Positions 55,631-64,000 of a stretch of DNA of 64,000 bases are shown here, in pieces (position 1 is the first letter of the stretch; each line of letters begins with the position of its first letter). Both the position numbers and the translations under genes were made by a program. The notes beneath the pieces were generated by a model, which was not told the DNA's origin, did no database searches, and worked only from the letters and a program-made list of their open reading frames with translations. Source of the DNA: Methyloligella sp. (GTDB lineage Bacteria; Pseudomonadota; Alphaproteobacteria; Rhizobiales; HXMU1428-3); contig BQJJ01000003.1 of the NCBI GenBank assembly GCA_021604645.1, forward strand, positions 112,551-176,550, in the 5' to 3' direction.

Positions 55631-56821
55631 ATGGCCAAGGAAAAATTTGAGCGTAATAAACCTCACGTGAATATCGGAACCATCGGTCACGTTGACCATG
55701 GTAAAACAACACTTACAGCTGCGATTACTATGATCCTTGCTGAAGCTCAGGGCGGCGAAGCTAAAAGCTACGCAGATATCGATAATGCTCCTGAAGAGCG
55801 TGAACGTGGTATTACAATTTCAACGGCTCACGTTGAGTATGAAACTGATAACCGTCACTATGCTCACGTTGACTGCCCAGGTCACGCTGACTATGTGAAG
55901 AACATGATCACTGGCGCTGCTCAGATGGATGGTGGTATCCTTGTTGTGAACGCTGCTGACGGACCTATGCCTCAGACACGTGAACACATTCTACTTGCAC
56001 GCCAAGTTGGTGTTCCAGCGCTTGTTGTTTTCATGAACAAAGTTGATCAAGTTGACGATGAAGAGCTTCTTGAGCTTGTTGAAATGGAAATTCGTGAGCT
56101 ACTATCAGAATACGGTTTTGATGGTGACGAAATTCCAATCGTTAAAGGTTCAGCACTGGCTGCGATTGAAGGTAAAGACGAAAAAATTGGTAAAGAAGCT
56201 ATTCTTGAACTGATGGCAGCTGTTGATGAGCATATCCCAACACCTGATCGTCCAAAAGATCAACCGTTCCTAATGCCAATTGAAGACGTGTTCTCAATTT
56301 CTGGTCGTGGTACAGTTGTAACAGGCCGTGTTGAACGTGGTATCATCCATGTTGGTGACGAAATTGAAATCATGGGTATTAAAGATACTCAAGTAACTAC
56401 ATGTACTGGTGTTGAGATGTTCCGTAAACTTCTTGACCAAGGTGAAGCTGGCGATAACGTTGGTGTTCTCCTTCGTGGTACAAAACGTGAGGAAGTTGAG
56501 CGCGGTCAGGTACTTTGTGCTCCTGGTTCAATCAACCCACACACAAAATTTAAGGCAGAAGCTTACATCTTGACTAAAGATGAAGGTGGCCGCCACACAC
56601 CATTCTTCACAAACTATCGTCCACAGTTCTACTTCCGTACAACTGACGTGACTGGTGTTGTGACATTACCTGAGGGTACTGAAATGGTGATGCCTGGTGA
56701 TAATGTTGAGATTAACGTTGAGCTTATCGTGCCAATCGCCATGGAAGAGAAACTACGTTTCGCTATCCGTGAAGGTGGCCGGACTGTTGGTTCAGGCGTT
56801 GTCGCTTCAATCATTGAATAA
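55631..56821 (+). CDS. tuf: Elongation factor Tu
   Basis: The 396-residue aminoacyl-tRNA carrier GTPase: [27 protein letters not shown] and [11 protein letters not shown] are the G1, G3 and G4 motifs. GGAGAGCCAAG precedes ATG 55631. This is the only tuf gene in the window; the second copy often found between tRNA-Gly and tRNA-Trp is missing from that site. Confidence 0.98.
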   Translation: MAKEKFERNKPHVNIGTIGHVDHGKTTLTAAITMILAEAQGGEAKSYADIDNAPEERERGITISTAHVEYETDNRHYAHVDCPGHADYVKNMITGAAQMDGGILVVNAADGPMPQTREHILLARQVGVPALVVFMNKVDQVDDEELLELVEMEIRELLSEYGFDGDEIPIVKGSALAAIEGKDEKIGKEAILELMAAVDEHIPTPDRPKDQPFLMPIEDVFSISGRGTVVTGRVERGIIHVGDEIEIMGIKDTQVTTCTGVEMFRKLLDQGEAGDNVGVLLRGTKREEVERGQVLCAPGSINPHTKFKAEAYILTKDEGGRHTPFFTNYRPQFYFRTTDVTGVVTLPEGTEMVMPGDNVEINVELIVPIAMEEKLRFAIREGGRTVGSGVVASIIE

Positions 56822-56837
56822 CGTTTAATTGTAATTT

Positions 56838-56869
56838 CGGCGTCTTCGCACTCTAATGTGGGGACGCCG
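56838..56869 (+). other. Stem-loop between tuf and rpsJ
   Basis: CGGCGTC pairs with GACGCCG, with a further CGCAC/GTGGG extension inside, and is followed by the T-rich CTTTCATTCTTT. It may partly terminate the str transcript or process it from the S10 message. Confidence 0.4.
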
Positions 56870-56894
56870 CTTTCATTCTTTAAGGTGTGCTTCG

Positions 56895-57203
56895 ATGCAA
56901 AGCCAAAATATTAGAATACGTCTCAAGGCTTTCGATCATCGTATCCTCGATGTGTCGACAAAGGAGATCGTGAATACTGCAAAGCGTACAGGCGCTGATG
57001 TTCGTGGACCGATACCCTTACCGACGCGGATTGAGAAATACACGGTCAATCGCTCGCCGCACGTTAATAAGAAATCACGTGAGCAATTTGAAATGCGTAC
57101 ACATAAGCGTCTGATCGACATTGTTGATCCAACGCCGCAAACAGTGGATGCATTGATGAAGCTAGATCTCGCCGCTGGCGTGGATGTTGAAATTAAGCTT
57201 TAG
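56895..57203 (+). CDS. rpsJ: 30S ribosomal protein S10
   Basis: The 102-residue S10 ([19 protein letters not shown]), which also binds NusG's KOW domain and NusB in antitermination. ATG 56895 gives the family length; an upstream in-frame ATG at 56856 adds 13 spurious residues. It opens the S10 operon, 73 bp after tuf. Confidence 0.97.
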   Translation: MQSQNIRIRLKAFDHRILDVSTKEIVNTAKRTGADVRGPIPLPTRIEKYTVNRSPHVNKKSREQFEMRTHKRLIDIVDPTPQTVDALMKLDLAAGVDVEIKL

Positions 57204-57212
57204 CGCGTGTTC

Positions 57213-57238
57213 TAAAAGGATCGAAAGATCTTTTATAA
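57213..57238 (+). other. Hairpin between rpsJ and rplC
   Basis: TAAAAGGATC-GAAA-GATCTTTTA forms a stem with one bulged G and a stable GAAA tetraloop, 10 bp after the rpsJ stop. There is no real T tract, so it is more likely a processing or stability element than a terminator. Confidence 0.4.
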
Positions 57239-57332
57239 AGAATTCGCACAAGAAAGCGTATTCCTGAAATTCAATGATTGTTGAATTTGAATACGCAATA
57301 AAATGTAGATTTAGAACTTAAGGACGGGACCA

Positions 57333-58073
57333 ATGCGGTCAGGTGTCATAGCGCAAAAGGTCGGAATGACCAGGGTATTTACAGAAGCAGGCGATCATAT
57401 TCCTGTGACTGTTTTGAAACTTGATAGTTGTCAAGTTGTCGCCCAGCGAACAGAAGACAAAAACGGATATTGTGCACTACAAATTGGTAGCGGCAGAGCA
57501 AAAGTGAAAAACACTACTAGCGCTCAACGCGGACATTTTGCAGTTGCTAAGGTTGAGCCAAAACATCGTTTGGTTGAATTTCGGGTGAGCCCTGAAAACC
57601 TTATTGAAGTTGGTAGTGAACTTACAGCGGATCACTTTTTAGCTGATCAGTATGTAGACATTACCGGTACTTCTATTGGTAAAGGTTTTGCTGGTGCGAT
57701 GAAGCGTCACAACTTTGGTGGCCTTAGAGCTACTCACGGTGTTTCGATTTCTCACAGATCTCACGGTTCAACTGGTCAGTGTCAGGATCCTGGTAAAGTT
57801 TTTAAAGGTAAGAAAATGGCAGGTCACATGGGTTCTACTCAGGTGACTACTCAGAACCTTAAAATCGTTAAAGTTGATTCTGAGCGCGGCCTATTGATGG
57901 TCAAAGGCGCAGTTCCTGGCTCTAAAGGCGGATGGGTTCTTGTTAATGATGCAGTGAAGAAAGCTCTTCCTGAAGGTGTTCCCACACCTGGTAGCTTTAA
58001 AGCTCCAGCTGGTGGTTCAGCTCAAGAAGCGAAATCTGACGAGGCTTTGGCTTCAGAAGAGAAGGAAGCGTAA
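57333..58073 (+). CDS. rplC: 50S ribosomal protein L3
   Basis: A 246-residue L3 with the long loop reaching the peptidyl-transferase centre ([18 protein letters not shown]; the Gln before Cys is the residue PrmB methylates in E. coli). It has the alphaproteobacterial acidic C-terminal tail ([15 protein letters not shown]). It is one of the first proteins to bind 23S rRNA. AGGACGGGACC precedes ATG 57333; rplD begins 3 nt after its stop. Confidence 0.97.
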   Translation: MRSGVIAQKVGMTRVFTEAGDHIPVTVLKLDSCQVVAQRTEDKNGYCALQIGSGRAKVKNTTSAQRGHFAVAKVEPKHRLVEFRVSPENLIEVGSELTADHFLADQYVDITGTSIGKGFAGAMKRHNFGGLRATHGVSISHRSHGSTGQCQDPGKVFKGKKMAGHMGSTQVTTQNLKIVKVDSERGLLMVKGAVPGSKGGWVLVNDAVKKALPEGVPTPGSFKAPAGGSAQEAKSDEALASEEKEA

Positions 58074-58076
58074 GTC

Positions 58077-58697
58077 ATGAAACTTGATATTAAAACTCTT
58101 GATGACAAGTCTGTTGGCTCTGTTGATTTAGATGAAAAGATCTTTGGTCTTGATCCACGCGCAGACATTTTGCATCGCTGTGTACGTTATCAATTGGCAA
58201 AACGCCAAGCTGGAACACATGCTACATTAGGTCGTTCTGATGTACGTGGTACAACAAAGAAATTTGTTAAGCAAAAAGGTTCTGGCGGCGCACGTCACGG
58301 CAATAAAAAAGTTAATATCTTTCGCGGTGGTGCGAAATCTTTTGGTCCAACACCACGTAGTCACGCGCATGATTTAACAAAGAAATTTAGAGCTCTTGGT
58401 CTACGTCATGCTCTTTCAGCAAAAGCGAAAGCTGATGAGTTGATTGTTATTGAAGACACAAGCTCTGCTGATGGCAAAACAAAAAGCTTGATTGCACAAT
58501 TTGCAAAGCTTGGACTTAATAAAGCTTTGGTTGTTGATGGTGCGGAAGTGAATGAAAGTTTTGGTCGTGCTGCAAGCAACATTCCTGAAGTTGATGTGCT
58601 TCCAGTTCAGGGCATCAATGTTTATGACATTCTTCGTCGCGATAAGCTTGTTTTGACTAAAGCTGCCGTCGAAGCTTTGGAGGCTCGTTTTAAATGA
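58077..58697 (+). CDS. rplD: 50S ribosomal protein L4
   Basis: The 206-residue L4, whose extended loop ([21 protein letters not shown] region, read [19 protein letters not shown]) lines the exit tunnel. In other bacteria L4 also represses the S10 operon. It overlaps rplW by 4 nt (ATGA). Confidence 0.97.
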   Translation: MKLDIKTLDDKSVGSVDLDEKIFGLDPRADILHRCVRYQLAKRQAGTHATLGRSDVRGTTKKFVKQKGSGGARHGNKKVNIFRGGAKSFGPTPRSHAHDLTKKFRALGLRHALSAKAKADELIVIEDTSSADGKTKSLIAQFAKLGLNKALVVDGAEVNESFGRAASNIPEVDVLPVQGINVYDILRRDKLVLTKAAVEALEARFK

Positions 58698-58987
58698 GAC
58701 AAGCAGAATTATATGACGTAATCGTCGCTCCAGTAATCACTGAAAAATCAACTGGTGCCAGTGAGCACAATCAGGTTGTTTTCAAGGTTGCTGATACAGC
58801 TACTAAACCTGCGATTAAAGAGGCCATTGAGGGTTTGTTTAACGTGAAAGTTAAGGCTGTTAATACATTGAACCGTAAAGGCAAGGTCAAGCGGTTTAAA
58901 GGTATTAAAGGTAAGCAAAACGACAGAAAATTAGCTGTCGTAACATTAGAAGAAGGTCACACAATTGATGTGGCAACAGGACTTTAA
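58694..58987 (+). CDS. rplW: 50S ribosomal protein L23
   Basis: The 97-residue L23 at the tunnel exit, docking site for trigger factor and SRP ([37 protein letters not shown]). Its ATG lies inside the last codons of rplD (4-nt overlap), so translation is coupled. rplB follows after 42 bp. Confidence 0.97.
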   Translation: MRQAELYDVIVAPVITEKSTGASEHNQVVFKVADTATKPAIKEAIEGLFNVKVKAVNTLNRKGKVKRFKGIKGKQNDRKLAVVTLEEGHTIDVATGL

Positions 58988-59029
58988 GTTTTAAAACTTT
59001 AAGTTAAAAGGGCTTTAAGAGGACACGAG

Positions 59030-59866
59030 ATGGCACTTAAAACGTATAAGCCAATCACTCCAGGGCAGCGTAGTCTAGTTTTAGTAGACCGTTCCGACCT
59101 TTGGAAAGGCAAGCCAGTTAAAACTCTCACTGAGGGTTTGACAAAAAATGGTGGCCGTAACAATGCGGGCCGTATCACAGCGCGTCGTCGTGGTGGTGGA
59201 CATAAACGTAGCTATCGCATGGTCGATTTCAAACGTCTGAAGCGTGATATGCAAGCTGAAGTTCAGCGTATTGAGTATGATCCTAACCGGACAGCTTATA
59301 TTGCATTGATCAAATATGAAGATGGTGAAGTTGCTTATATTTTGGCGCCGCAAAGACTTGCAGCTGGCGACAAAGTGATTGCAGGCGAGAAGGTTGATGT
59401 GAAGCCTGGTAATGCAATGCCTCTTCGCAATATGCCAATCGGAACTATTGTTCATAATGTTGAGATGAAAATCGGTAAGGGCGGACAAATTGCTCGCTCA
59501 GCTGGTACATATGCTCAATTAGCTGGCCGCGACAGTGGTTATGCTATTATGAAGCTATCATCTGGTGAAACTCGCATGATCCACGCAGATTGTATTGCAA
59601 CTGTTGGTGCTGTTTCAAACCCGGATAATTCAAACACGAAGCTTGGTAAAGCGGGTCGTAAACGCTGGGTTGGTAAACGCCCACAAGTTCGCGGTGTTGC
59701 TATGAACCCGGTTGATCACCCACACGGTGGTGGTGAAGGTCGTACATCTGGTGGCCGTCATCCTGTATCACCTTGGGGTAAGCCAACTAAGGGTAAGCGC
59801 ACTCGTTCAAATGCTTCTACGGATAAGTTTATTGTTCGTAGCCGCCACATGAAGAAGAAAAGATAG
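59030..59866 (+). CDS. rplB: 50S ribosomal protein L2
   Basis: The 278-residue L2, needed for subunit joining and peptidyl-transferase activity. The [17 protein letters not shown] core and the C-terminal [14 protein letters not shown] loop with the conserved His are present. AAGAGGACACGAG precedes ATG 59030. rpsS starts 9 nt after its stop. Confidence 0.97.
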   Translation: MALKTYKPITPGQRSLVLVDRSDLWKGKPVKTLTEGLTKNGGRNNAGRITARRRGGGHKRSYRMVDFKRLKRDMQAEVQRIEYDPNRTAYIALIKYEDGEVAYILAPQRLAAGDKVIAGEKVDVKPGNAMPLRNMPIGTIVHNVEMKIGKGGQIARSAGTYAQLAGRDSGYAIMKLSSGETRMIHADCIATVGAVSNPDNSNTKLGKAGRKRWVGKRPQVRGVAMNPVDHPHGGGEGRTSGGRHPVSPWGKPTKGKRTRSNASTDKFIVRSRHMKKKR

Positions 59867-59875
59867 GAGAGCTTG

Positions 59876-60154
59876 ATGGCACGTTCATCTTGGAAAGGCC
59901 CATTTGTCGATCGTTACCTCCTCAAGAAGGCGGAAGCAGCACAGGGTTCTACTCGTAAAGATGTGATTAAGATTTGGTCACGTCGTTCAACAATTTTACC
60001 ACAGTTTGTGGGATTAACTTTTGGTGTTTATAACGGCAAAAAGCACATCCCTGTATTGGTTTCAGAAGACATGGTTGGTCACAAGTTTGGTGAGTTTTCA
60101 CCAACTCGCACTTACTATGGCCACACTGCGGATAAGAAAGCTAAGAGGAAGTAA
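59876..60154 (+). CDS. rpsS: 30S ribosomal protein S19
   Basis: The 92-residue S19 of the 30S head ([36 protein letters not shown]). The true start is ATG 59876 with TAGGAGAG just upstream; a TTG three bases earlier is not needed. rplV begins 5 nt after the stop. Confidence 0.97.
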   Translation: MARSSWKGPFVDRYLLKKAEAAQGSTRKDVIKIWSRRSTILPQFVGLTFGVYNGKKHIPVLVSEDMVGHKFGEFSPTRTYYGHTADKKAKRK

Positions 60155-60159
60155 CTCAA

Positions 60160-60540
60160 ATGGGTAAGGCAAAACAAGAACGCCGTCTAGCCGATAATGA
60201 GGCCCAGGCTGTTACACGTAATATTCGTATCAGTCCTCAAAAGCTGAATTTGGTTGCGACGTCTATTCGCGGGAAAAAAGTAGAAAAAGCTTTAGCTGAT
60301 CTTACTTTTTCTAGAAAACGCATTGCAAAAGACGTGAAGAAAACTCTTGAATCAGCAATTGCTAATGCTGAAAACAATCATGGACTTGATGTTGATAGTC
60401 TTGTTGTTTCTGAAGCGTTTGTTGGTAAAGGCCTGGTGCTTAAGCGCTGGCAACCAAGAGCACGTGGCCGTGTTGGTAAAATTCTAAAACCTTTTTCACG
60501 TCTGACCGTTGTGGTCCGCGAAGTTGAGGAGACCGCATAA
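60160..60540 (+). CDS. rplV: 50S ribosomal protein L22
   Basis: The 126-residue L22, whose beta hairpin ([20 protein letters not shown]) reaches into the exit tunnel, where macrolide resistance changes occur. The sequence is normal there. AAGAGGAAGTAA precedes ATG 60160; the stop overlaps the rpsC start by one base. Confidence 0.97.
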   Translation: MGKAKQERRLADNEAQAVTRNIRISPQKLNLVATSIRGKKVEKALADLTFSRKRIAKDVKKTLESAIANAENNHGLDVDSLVVSEAFVGKGLVLKRWQPRARGRVGKILKPFSRLTVVVREVEETA

Positions 60541-61280
60541 TGGGTCAGAAGATTAATCCAGTAGGCATGCGCCTTGGTATCAATAGAACTTGGGATAGCC
60601 GCTGGTACGCGACTAAAGGCGAATATGGTGATCTTCTTCTGGAAGATTTTAAAATTCGGGAACACATTTTAAAATATCGTCGCCAAGCTGGTATTTCAAA
60701 AGTTGTTATTGAGCGTCCTCATAAGAAATGCCGTGTGACAGTCCATAGTGCACGTCCTGGTATTTTGATTGGTAAAAAAGGCTCTGATATTGAGAAGCTT
60801 AAAGGTGCTTTGAAAAAATATACTGACAGCGAAGTTCATTTGAACATTGTTGAAGTTAGAAAGCCTGAAATTGATGCGAACTTAGTAGCTGAAGGCATTG
60901 CTCAACAATTAGAGCGCCGTGTTGCTTTCCGCCGTGCTATGAAGCGTTCTGTTCAATCAGCTATGCGTCTTGGTGCGGAAGGTATTCGTATTAACTGTGC
61001 TGGTCGTCTTGGCGGTGCTGAGATTGCGCGGATGGAATGGTATCGTGAGGGCCGTGTGCCACTACATACACTTCGCGCTAATATTGATTACGGTACTGCT
61101 AAAGGTGTTACAGCTTACGGTATCATTGGTATTAAGGTTTGGATCTTTAAGGGCGAGATCATGGAACATGATCCAATGGCTCAAGAACGTCGCTCTATTG
61201 AAGCGCAAGAAGGTGGTCGTCCTAGAAATAATGGACCGAAACCTGGTTCGAAGTCTGGCCCGAAGCGCCAAGCGAATTAA
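60540..61280 (+). CDS. rpsC: 30S ribosomal protein S3
   Basis: The 246-residue S3 at the mRNA entry site. It has the KH domain ([20 protein letters not shown]) and the S3-C domain ([20 protein letters not shown]), then a basic disordered tail. Its ATG overlaps the rplV stop by one base (TAATG), which implies re-initiation. Confidence 0.97.
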   Translation: MGQKINPVGMRLGINRTWDSRWYATKGEYGDLLLEDFKIREHILKYRRQAGISKVVIERPHKKCRVTVHSARPGILIGKKGSDIEKLKGALKKYTDSEVHLNIVEVRKPEIDANLVAEGIAQQLERRVAFRRAMKRSVQSAMRLGAEGIRINCAGRLGGAEIARMEWYREGRVPLHTLRANIDYGTAKGVTAYGIIGIKVWIFKGEIMEHDPMAQERRSIEAQEGGRPRNNGPKPGSKSGPKRQAN

Positions 61281-61292
61281 AGGAACAAGATT

Positions 61293-61706
61293 ATGTTGCA
61301 ACCAAAACGGACAAAATTCCGCAAGGCTCATAAGGGTAAGATTAAAGGCGTAGCTAAAGGTGGCACTGCTTTGAATTTTGGTTCCTATGGTTTAAAAGCT
61401 TTGGAAGCTGAGCGTGTGACGGCTCGTCAAATTGAAGCGGCTCGCCGTGCAATGACCCGTCAAATGAAACGTGCTGGCCGTGTATGGATTAGAATTTTTC
61501 CAGATCTACCTGTTTCTAAGAAACCTACTGAGGTTCGTATGGGTAAGGGTAAAGGTTCAGTTGAATATTGGGCCGCTCGTGTAGCACCTGGTCGTATCAT
61601 GTTTGAAATTGATGGTGTTGATGATGACACCGCCCGTGAAGCTCTTTCGCTTGCGGCAGCTAAGCTCCCGATCAAGACGCGCATTGTTAAGCGTCTAGGT
61701 AACTAA
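61293..61706 (+). CDS. rplP: 50S ribosomal protein L16
   Basis: The 137-residue L16 near the A-site tRNA elbow ([39 protein letters not shown]). AAAGGAACAAG precedes the start. It is the third-last gene of the S10 operon as found in most bacteria. Confidence 0.97.
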   Translation: MLQPKRTKFRKAHKGKIKGVAKGGTALNFGSYGLKALEAERVTARQIEAARRAMTRQMKRAGRVWIRIFPDLPVSKKPTEVRMGKGKGSVEYWAARVAPGRIMFEIDGVDDDTAREALSLAAAKLPIKTRIVKRLGN

Positions 61707-61753
61707 GGCTTAGAAAAGTAGAATTTATGTTAGGATTTGAAGGGTTTTTAGCC

Positions 61754-61951
61754 ATGAAGGCGAGTGATCTTAGAGATAAAACACCAGACCAACTTGATGA
61801 TGAGCTGGTGAAGTTAAAAAAAGAGCAATTCAATCTGCGCTTCCAGGCTGCGACTGGCCAAATGGAAAACACAGCTCGTGTTCGCCATGTGCGCCGCGAA
61901 ATTGCACGGATTAAAACCGTATTACGGGAAAAACAAGCGGCTAGTGCTTAA
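61754..61951 (+). CDS. rpmC: 50S ribosomal protein L29
   Basis: The 65-residue L29, a two-helix protein at the tunnel exit beside L23 ([38 protein letters not shown]). ATG 61754 gives the family length; an in-frame ATG at 61727 adds nine unrelated residues. Confidence 0.96.
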   Translation: MKASDLRDKTPDQLDDELVKLKKEQFNLRFQAATGQMENTARVRHVRREIARIKTVLREKQAASA

Positions 61952-61989
61952 GAGCGCCAAGATTAGCTTGAGTTTGAGGAATTTAAACT

Positions 61990-62223
61990 ATGCCAAAACG
62001 AATATTGCAAGGTGAAGTGGTTAGCGACAAAACTGATAAAACAGTTGTTGTTAAAGTTGAGCGCCGGTTTACTCACCCTCTTTATAAAAAGGTTGTGCGT
62101 CGTTCTAAGAAGTATCACGCACATGATGAAACTAATCAGTACAAAACTGGAGATATGGTTCGTATTGAAGAATGTGTTCCAATTTCTAAAAATAAGCGTT
62201 GGACTGTTATTAACGCTGAGTAA
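61990..62223 (+). CDS. rpsQ: 30S ribosomal protein S17
   Basis: The 77-residue S17, an OB-fold 16S rRNA binder ([39 protein letters not shown]). GAGGAATTTAA precedes ATG 61990. It closes the S10 group; a 119-bp gap to rplN follows. Confidence 0.97.
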   Translation: MPKRILQGEVVSDKTDKTVVVKVERRFTHPLYKKVVRRSKKYHAHDETNQYKTGDMVRIEECVPISKNKRWTVINAE

Positions 62224-62342
62224 TTCACGAAAAGAATTAAAAGATTTGATTGATAGGGCAGTTGCTGCTCTCAGATAAGTCAAAACAAACGGTCAGAATT
62301 GGTTGTTGCGAATTCTACAGAGACCGAAAGAGGATAGTTAAA

Positions 62343-62711
62343 ATGATACAGATGCAATCTAATTTGGATGTGGCGGATAATTCTGGCGCCCGCCGTGTTC
62401 AGTGCATCAAAGTGCTTGGTGGCTCTAAGCGCAAATATGCATCAATCGGTGACACTATTGTTGTTAGTGTGAAGGAAGCCATTCCACGCGGCCGTGTTAA
62501 AAAAGGCCAAGTGATGAAGGCTGTTATTGTGCGCACTGCTAAAGGTGTCCGCCGTCAAGATGGTAGCCTTATTCGTTTTGATCGTAATGCTGCTGTATTA
62601 ATCAATCAATCAGGTGAGCCTGTTGGCACACGTATTTTTGGTCCTGTTACCCGTGAACTTCGCGCTAAGAACCAAATGAAGATTGTTTCGTTAGCTCCTG
62701 AAGTGCTTTAG
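62343..62711 (+). CDS. rplN: 50S ribosomal protein L14
   Basis: The 122-residue L14 ([40 protein letters not shown]), which forms intersubunit bridge B8 with 16S rRNA and is the target of the silencing factor RsfS. ATG 62343 has GAGGATAGTTAA upstream; a longer frame from 62250 is spurious. It opens the spc-type part. Confidence 0.97.
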   Translation: MIQMQSNLDVADNSGARRVQCIKVLGGSKRKYASIGDTIVVSVKEAIPRGRVKKGQVMKAVIVRTAKGVRRQDGSLIRFDRNAAVLINQSGEPVGTRIFGPVTRELRAKNQMKIVSLAPEVL

Positions 62712-62729
62712 GAAAAGGGTCCTTTAAAA

Positions 62730-63050
62730 ATGGCTAAATTAAAAATTAAAAAGGGCGATCGTGTAGTTGTTCTTGCTGGTAAAGACAAAGGCAAGAAAGG
62801 CGAAGTGCTCAAAGTTCTTCCAAAAGATGAACGTGTTATTGTGAACGGCGTTAATATGATTAAGCGCCATCAGAAACAAACCGCATCTGATGAAGGTGGC
62901 ATTATTTCAAAAGAAGCGTCTATTCATGTTTCTAATCTGTCTTTGGAAGACCCTAAAGATGGTAGCCCAACTCGTGTTGGTTATAAAACATTAGATGATG
63001 GCCGCAAAGTCCGCTTTGCGAAGCGTTCAGGAGAAGTTATCGATGGCTGA
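62730..63050 (+). CDS. rplX: 50S ribosomal protein L24
   Basis: The 106-residue L24, an early 23S assembly protein with an N-terminal KOW motif ([20 protein letters not shown]). GGAAAAGGG precedes ATG 62730. Its last eight bases overlap the start of rplE. Confidence 0.97.
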   Translation: MAKLKIKKGDRVVVLAGKDKGKKGEVLKVLPKDERVIVNGVNMIKRHQKQTASDEGGIISKEASIHVSNLSLEDPKDGSPTRVGYKTLDDGRKVRFAKRSGEVIDG

Positions 63051-63609
63051 GGCTACAGATTATGAGCCACGCTTAAAGGCTCAATACAACAAAGTCATTC
63101 GTGACGAAATGTTGAAGAAATTTGAATATAAGAACCAGATGCAAATTCCTAAGATTGAGAAGGTTGTTCTCAATATGGGTGTTGGTGAAGCGGTTAATGA
63201 TCGTAAAAAAGTGCAATCAGCTTATGATGATCTGACGCTAATTGCTGGTCAAAAACCTGTATTTACTAAAGCACGCAAATCTATTGCTGGTTTTAAAGTT
63301 CGCGAAGAAATGGCACTTGGTGCCAAAGTAACTTTGCGCAGTGCTCGTATGTATGAATTTCTTGATCGTCTGATCACAATTGCTCTGCCACGCGTGAAAG
63401 ACTTTAGAGGACTTAACCCTAAGAGTTTTGATGGTCGTGGTAACTATGCGATGGGCATCAAAGAACATATTATTTTCCCAGAGATTGACTACGATAAAGT
63501 TGATCAAATTTGGGGCATGGATGTTATCGTCTGCACCTCAGCACCAACGGATGATGAGGCACGGGCGCTGTTAAAAGGTTTTAATTTCCCGTTCCCTGAG
63601 GACAAATAA
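63043..63609 (+). CDS. rplE: 50S ribosomal protein L5
   Basis: The 188-residue L5, which binds 5S rRNA and contacts P-site tRNA ([26 protein letters not shown]-like [19 protein letters not shown]). ATG 63043 lies within rplX (8-nt overlap) with a GGAG 8-9 nt upstream; an earlier frame from 62995 is spurious. Confidence 0.97.
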   Translation: MAEATDYEPRLKAQYNKVIRDEMLKKFEYKNQMQIPKIEKVVLNMGVGEAVNDRKKVQSAYDDLTLIAGQKPVFTKARKSIAGFKVREEMALGAKVTLRSARMYEFLDRLITIALPRVKDFRGLNPKSFDGRGNYAMGIKEHIIFPEIDYDKVDQIWGMDVIVCTSAPTDDEARALLKGFNFPFPEDK

Positions 63610-63665
63610 TCTCAAACTTTAGAGACTAACTGTTCTCATAATATGAGGAACAAACGGAGGAATAA

Positions 63666-63971
63666 ATGGCAAAAAGATCAATGATCGAGCGTGATGTGAA
63701 ACGCAAGCGCCTTGTGAAGGCAAATGCTTCTAAACGTGCTCGTTTAAAAGAAATTGCTAGAGATAAAAGTTTACCAGCTGAAGAGCGTTTTAAAGCGCAA
63801 TTGAAGCTGGCTGAGTTGCCGCGCAATTCAAGTCCAAACCGGATGCGCAACCGTTGTCAATTAACTGGCCGCCCACGCGGCTTTTATAGAAAGCTTAAAC
63901 TATCGCGCATCGCGCTACGGGAATTGACCAATCAAGGTCTTATTCCTGGAATGGTAAAGTCAAGCTGGTAA
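63666..63971 (+). CDS. rpsN: 30S ribosomal protein S14
   Basis: The 101-residue long form of S14, without the zinc-binding cysteines of the short form ([40 protein letters not shown]). Only one cysteine is present, so it is the C-minus type. CGGAGGAATAA precedes the start. Confidence 0.97.
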   Translation: MAKRSMIERDVKRKRLVKANASKRARLKEIARDKSLPAEERFKAQLKLAELPRNSSPNRMRNRCQLTGRPRGFYRKLKLSRIALRELTNQGLIPGMVKSSW

Positions 63972-63985
63972 GGAGAGACCTGTTC

Positions 63986-64000
63986 ATGACAATGACAGAT
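63986..64000 (+). CDS. rpsH: 30S ribosomal protein S8 (first five codons only)
   Basis: ATG 63986 lies 14 bp after rpsN with an AAGGAGAG ribosome-binding site and encodes MTMTD before the window ends. Position after rpsN and the start resembling alphaproteobacterial S8 (M-S-M-S-D) support the call; too little is present to prove it. Confidence 0.65.

Overview
The window is 64 kb of a moderately AT-rich alphaproteobacterial chromosome. The assignment rests on the RpoB, RpoC, EF-Tu and ribosomal protein sequences, on the gene order of the rpo, str, S10 and spc clusters, on the tRNA-Tyr / tRNA-Gly / tRNA-Trp / secE arrangement and on a RpoC beginning [12 protein letters not shown] cannot fix the order within the class. 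Two chemoreceptors, a Tat-exported PhoX-type phosphatase, an ovothiol synthase and a PQQ-linked alcohol dehydrogenase suggest a free-living, motile, aerobic, probably aquatic bacterium. I see no insertion sequence, prophage, CRISPR array, rRNA or plasmid-like module.

The left part (1-31.9 kb) is a mosaic of small transcription units. In order: a truncated solute-binding protein; a PAS histidine kinase; a Cache chemoreceptor; a quinone oxidoreductase; ovoA; a Lrp-type regulator divergent from the branched-chain keto acid dehydrogenase genes (E1 alpha, E1 beta, E2); a FrnE-like DsbA protein; a GNAT protein; an EF-hand lipoprotein; a membrane-anchored spermidine-synthase-like protein; a 60-residue ribbon-helix-helix candidate with a palindrome over its promoter; a 38-residue lysine-rich peptide; a lipoprotein; a cystathionine beta-lyase followed by decayed repeats; a NIT-HAMP-MCP-PilZ chemoreceptor; phoX with a possible Pho box; a second GNAT; a lysine-rich secreted protein; a PQQ-dependent quinohemoprotein dehydrogenase followed by a free-standing 29-residue pqqA; a small membrane protein; a glutathione transferase; and an outer-membrane barrel protein.

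From 32.1 to 36.1 kb there are four tRNAs (Thr-TGT on the minus strand, Tyr-GTA, Gly-TCC, Trp-CCA), three small secreted proteins (two extremely rich in Arg, His and Tyr) and rlmB. From 36.2 to 48.5 kb lies the secE-nusG-rplKAJL-rpoBC block with a strong terminator after rpoC. Three non-ribosomal genes follow (a cytochrome b561-YceI fusion, a second YceI protein and a GT1 glycosyltransferase). From 52.4 kb to the right edge runs an uninterrupted rpsL-rpsG-fusA-tuf-rpsJ-rplCDWB-rpsS-rplV-rpsC-rplP-rpmC-rpsQ-rplNXE-rpsN-rpsH block that leaves the window at the start of rpsH.

The translation block is orthodox. The points most worth a second look are: the orphan pqqA and its structured leader beside a PQQ dehydrogenase that lacks the usual vicinal cysteine pair; the tiny ribbon-helix-helix gene with an overlapping palindrome; the family of basic, low-complexity secreted proteins; the c-di-GMP-linked chemoreceptor; and the redox/lipid insertion inside the ribosomal supercluster. 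I did not find a clear, wholly new multigene system. Start sites were often moved from the longest open frame to the codon with a well-spaced Shine-Dalgarno sequence, and the reason is given each time.
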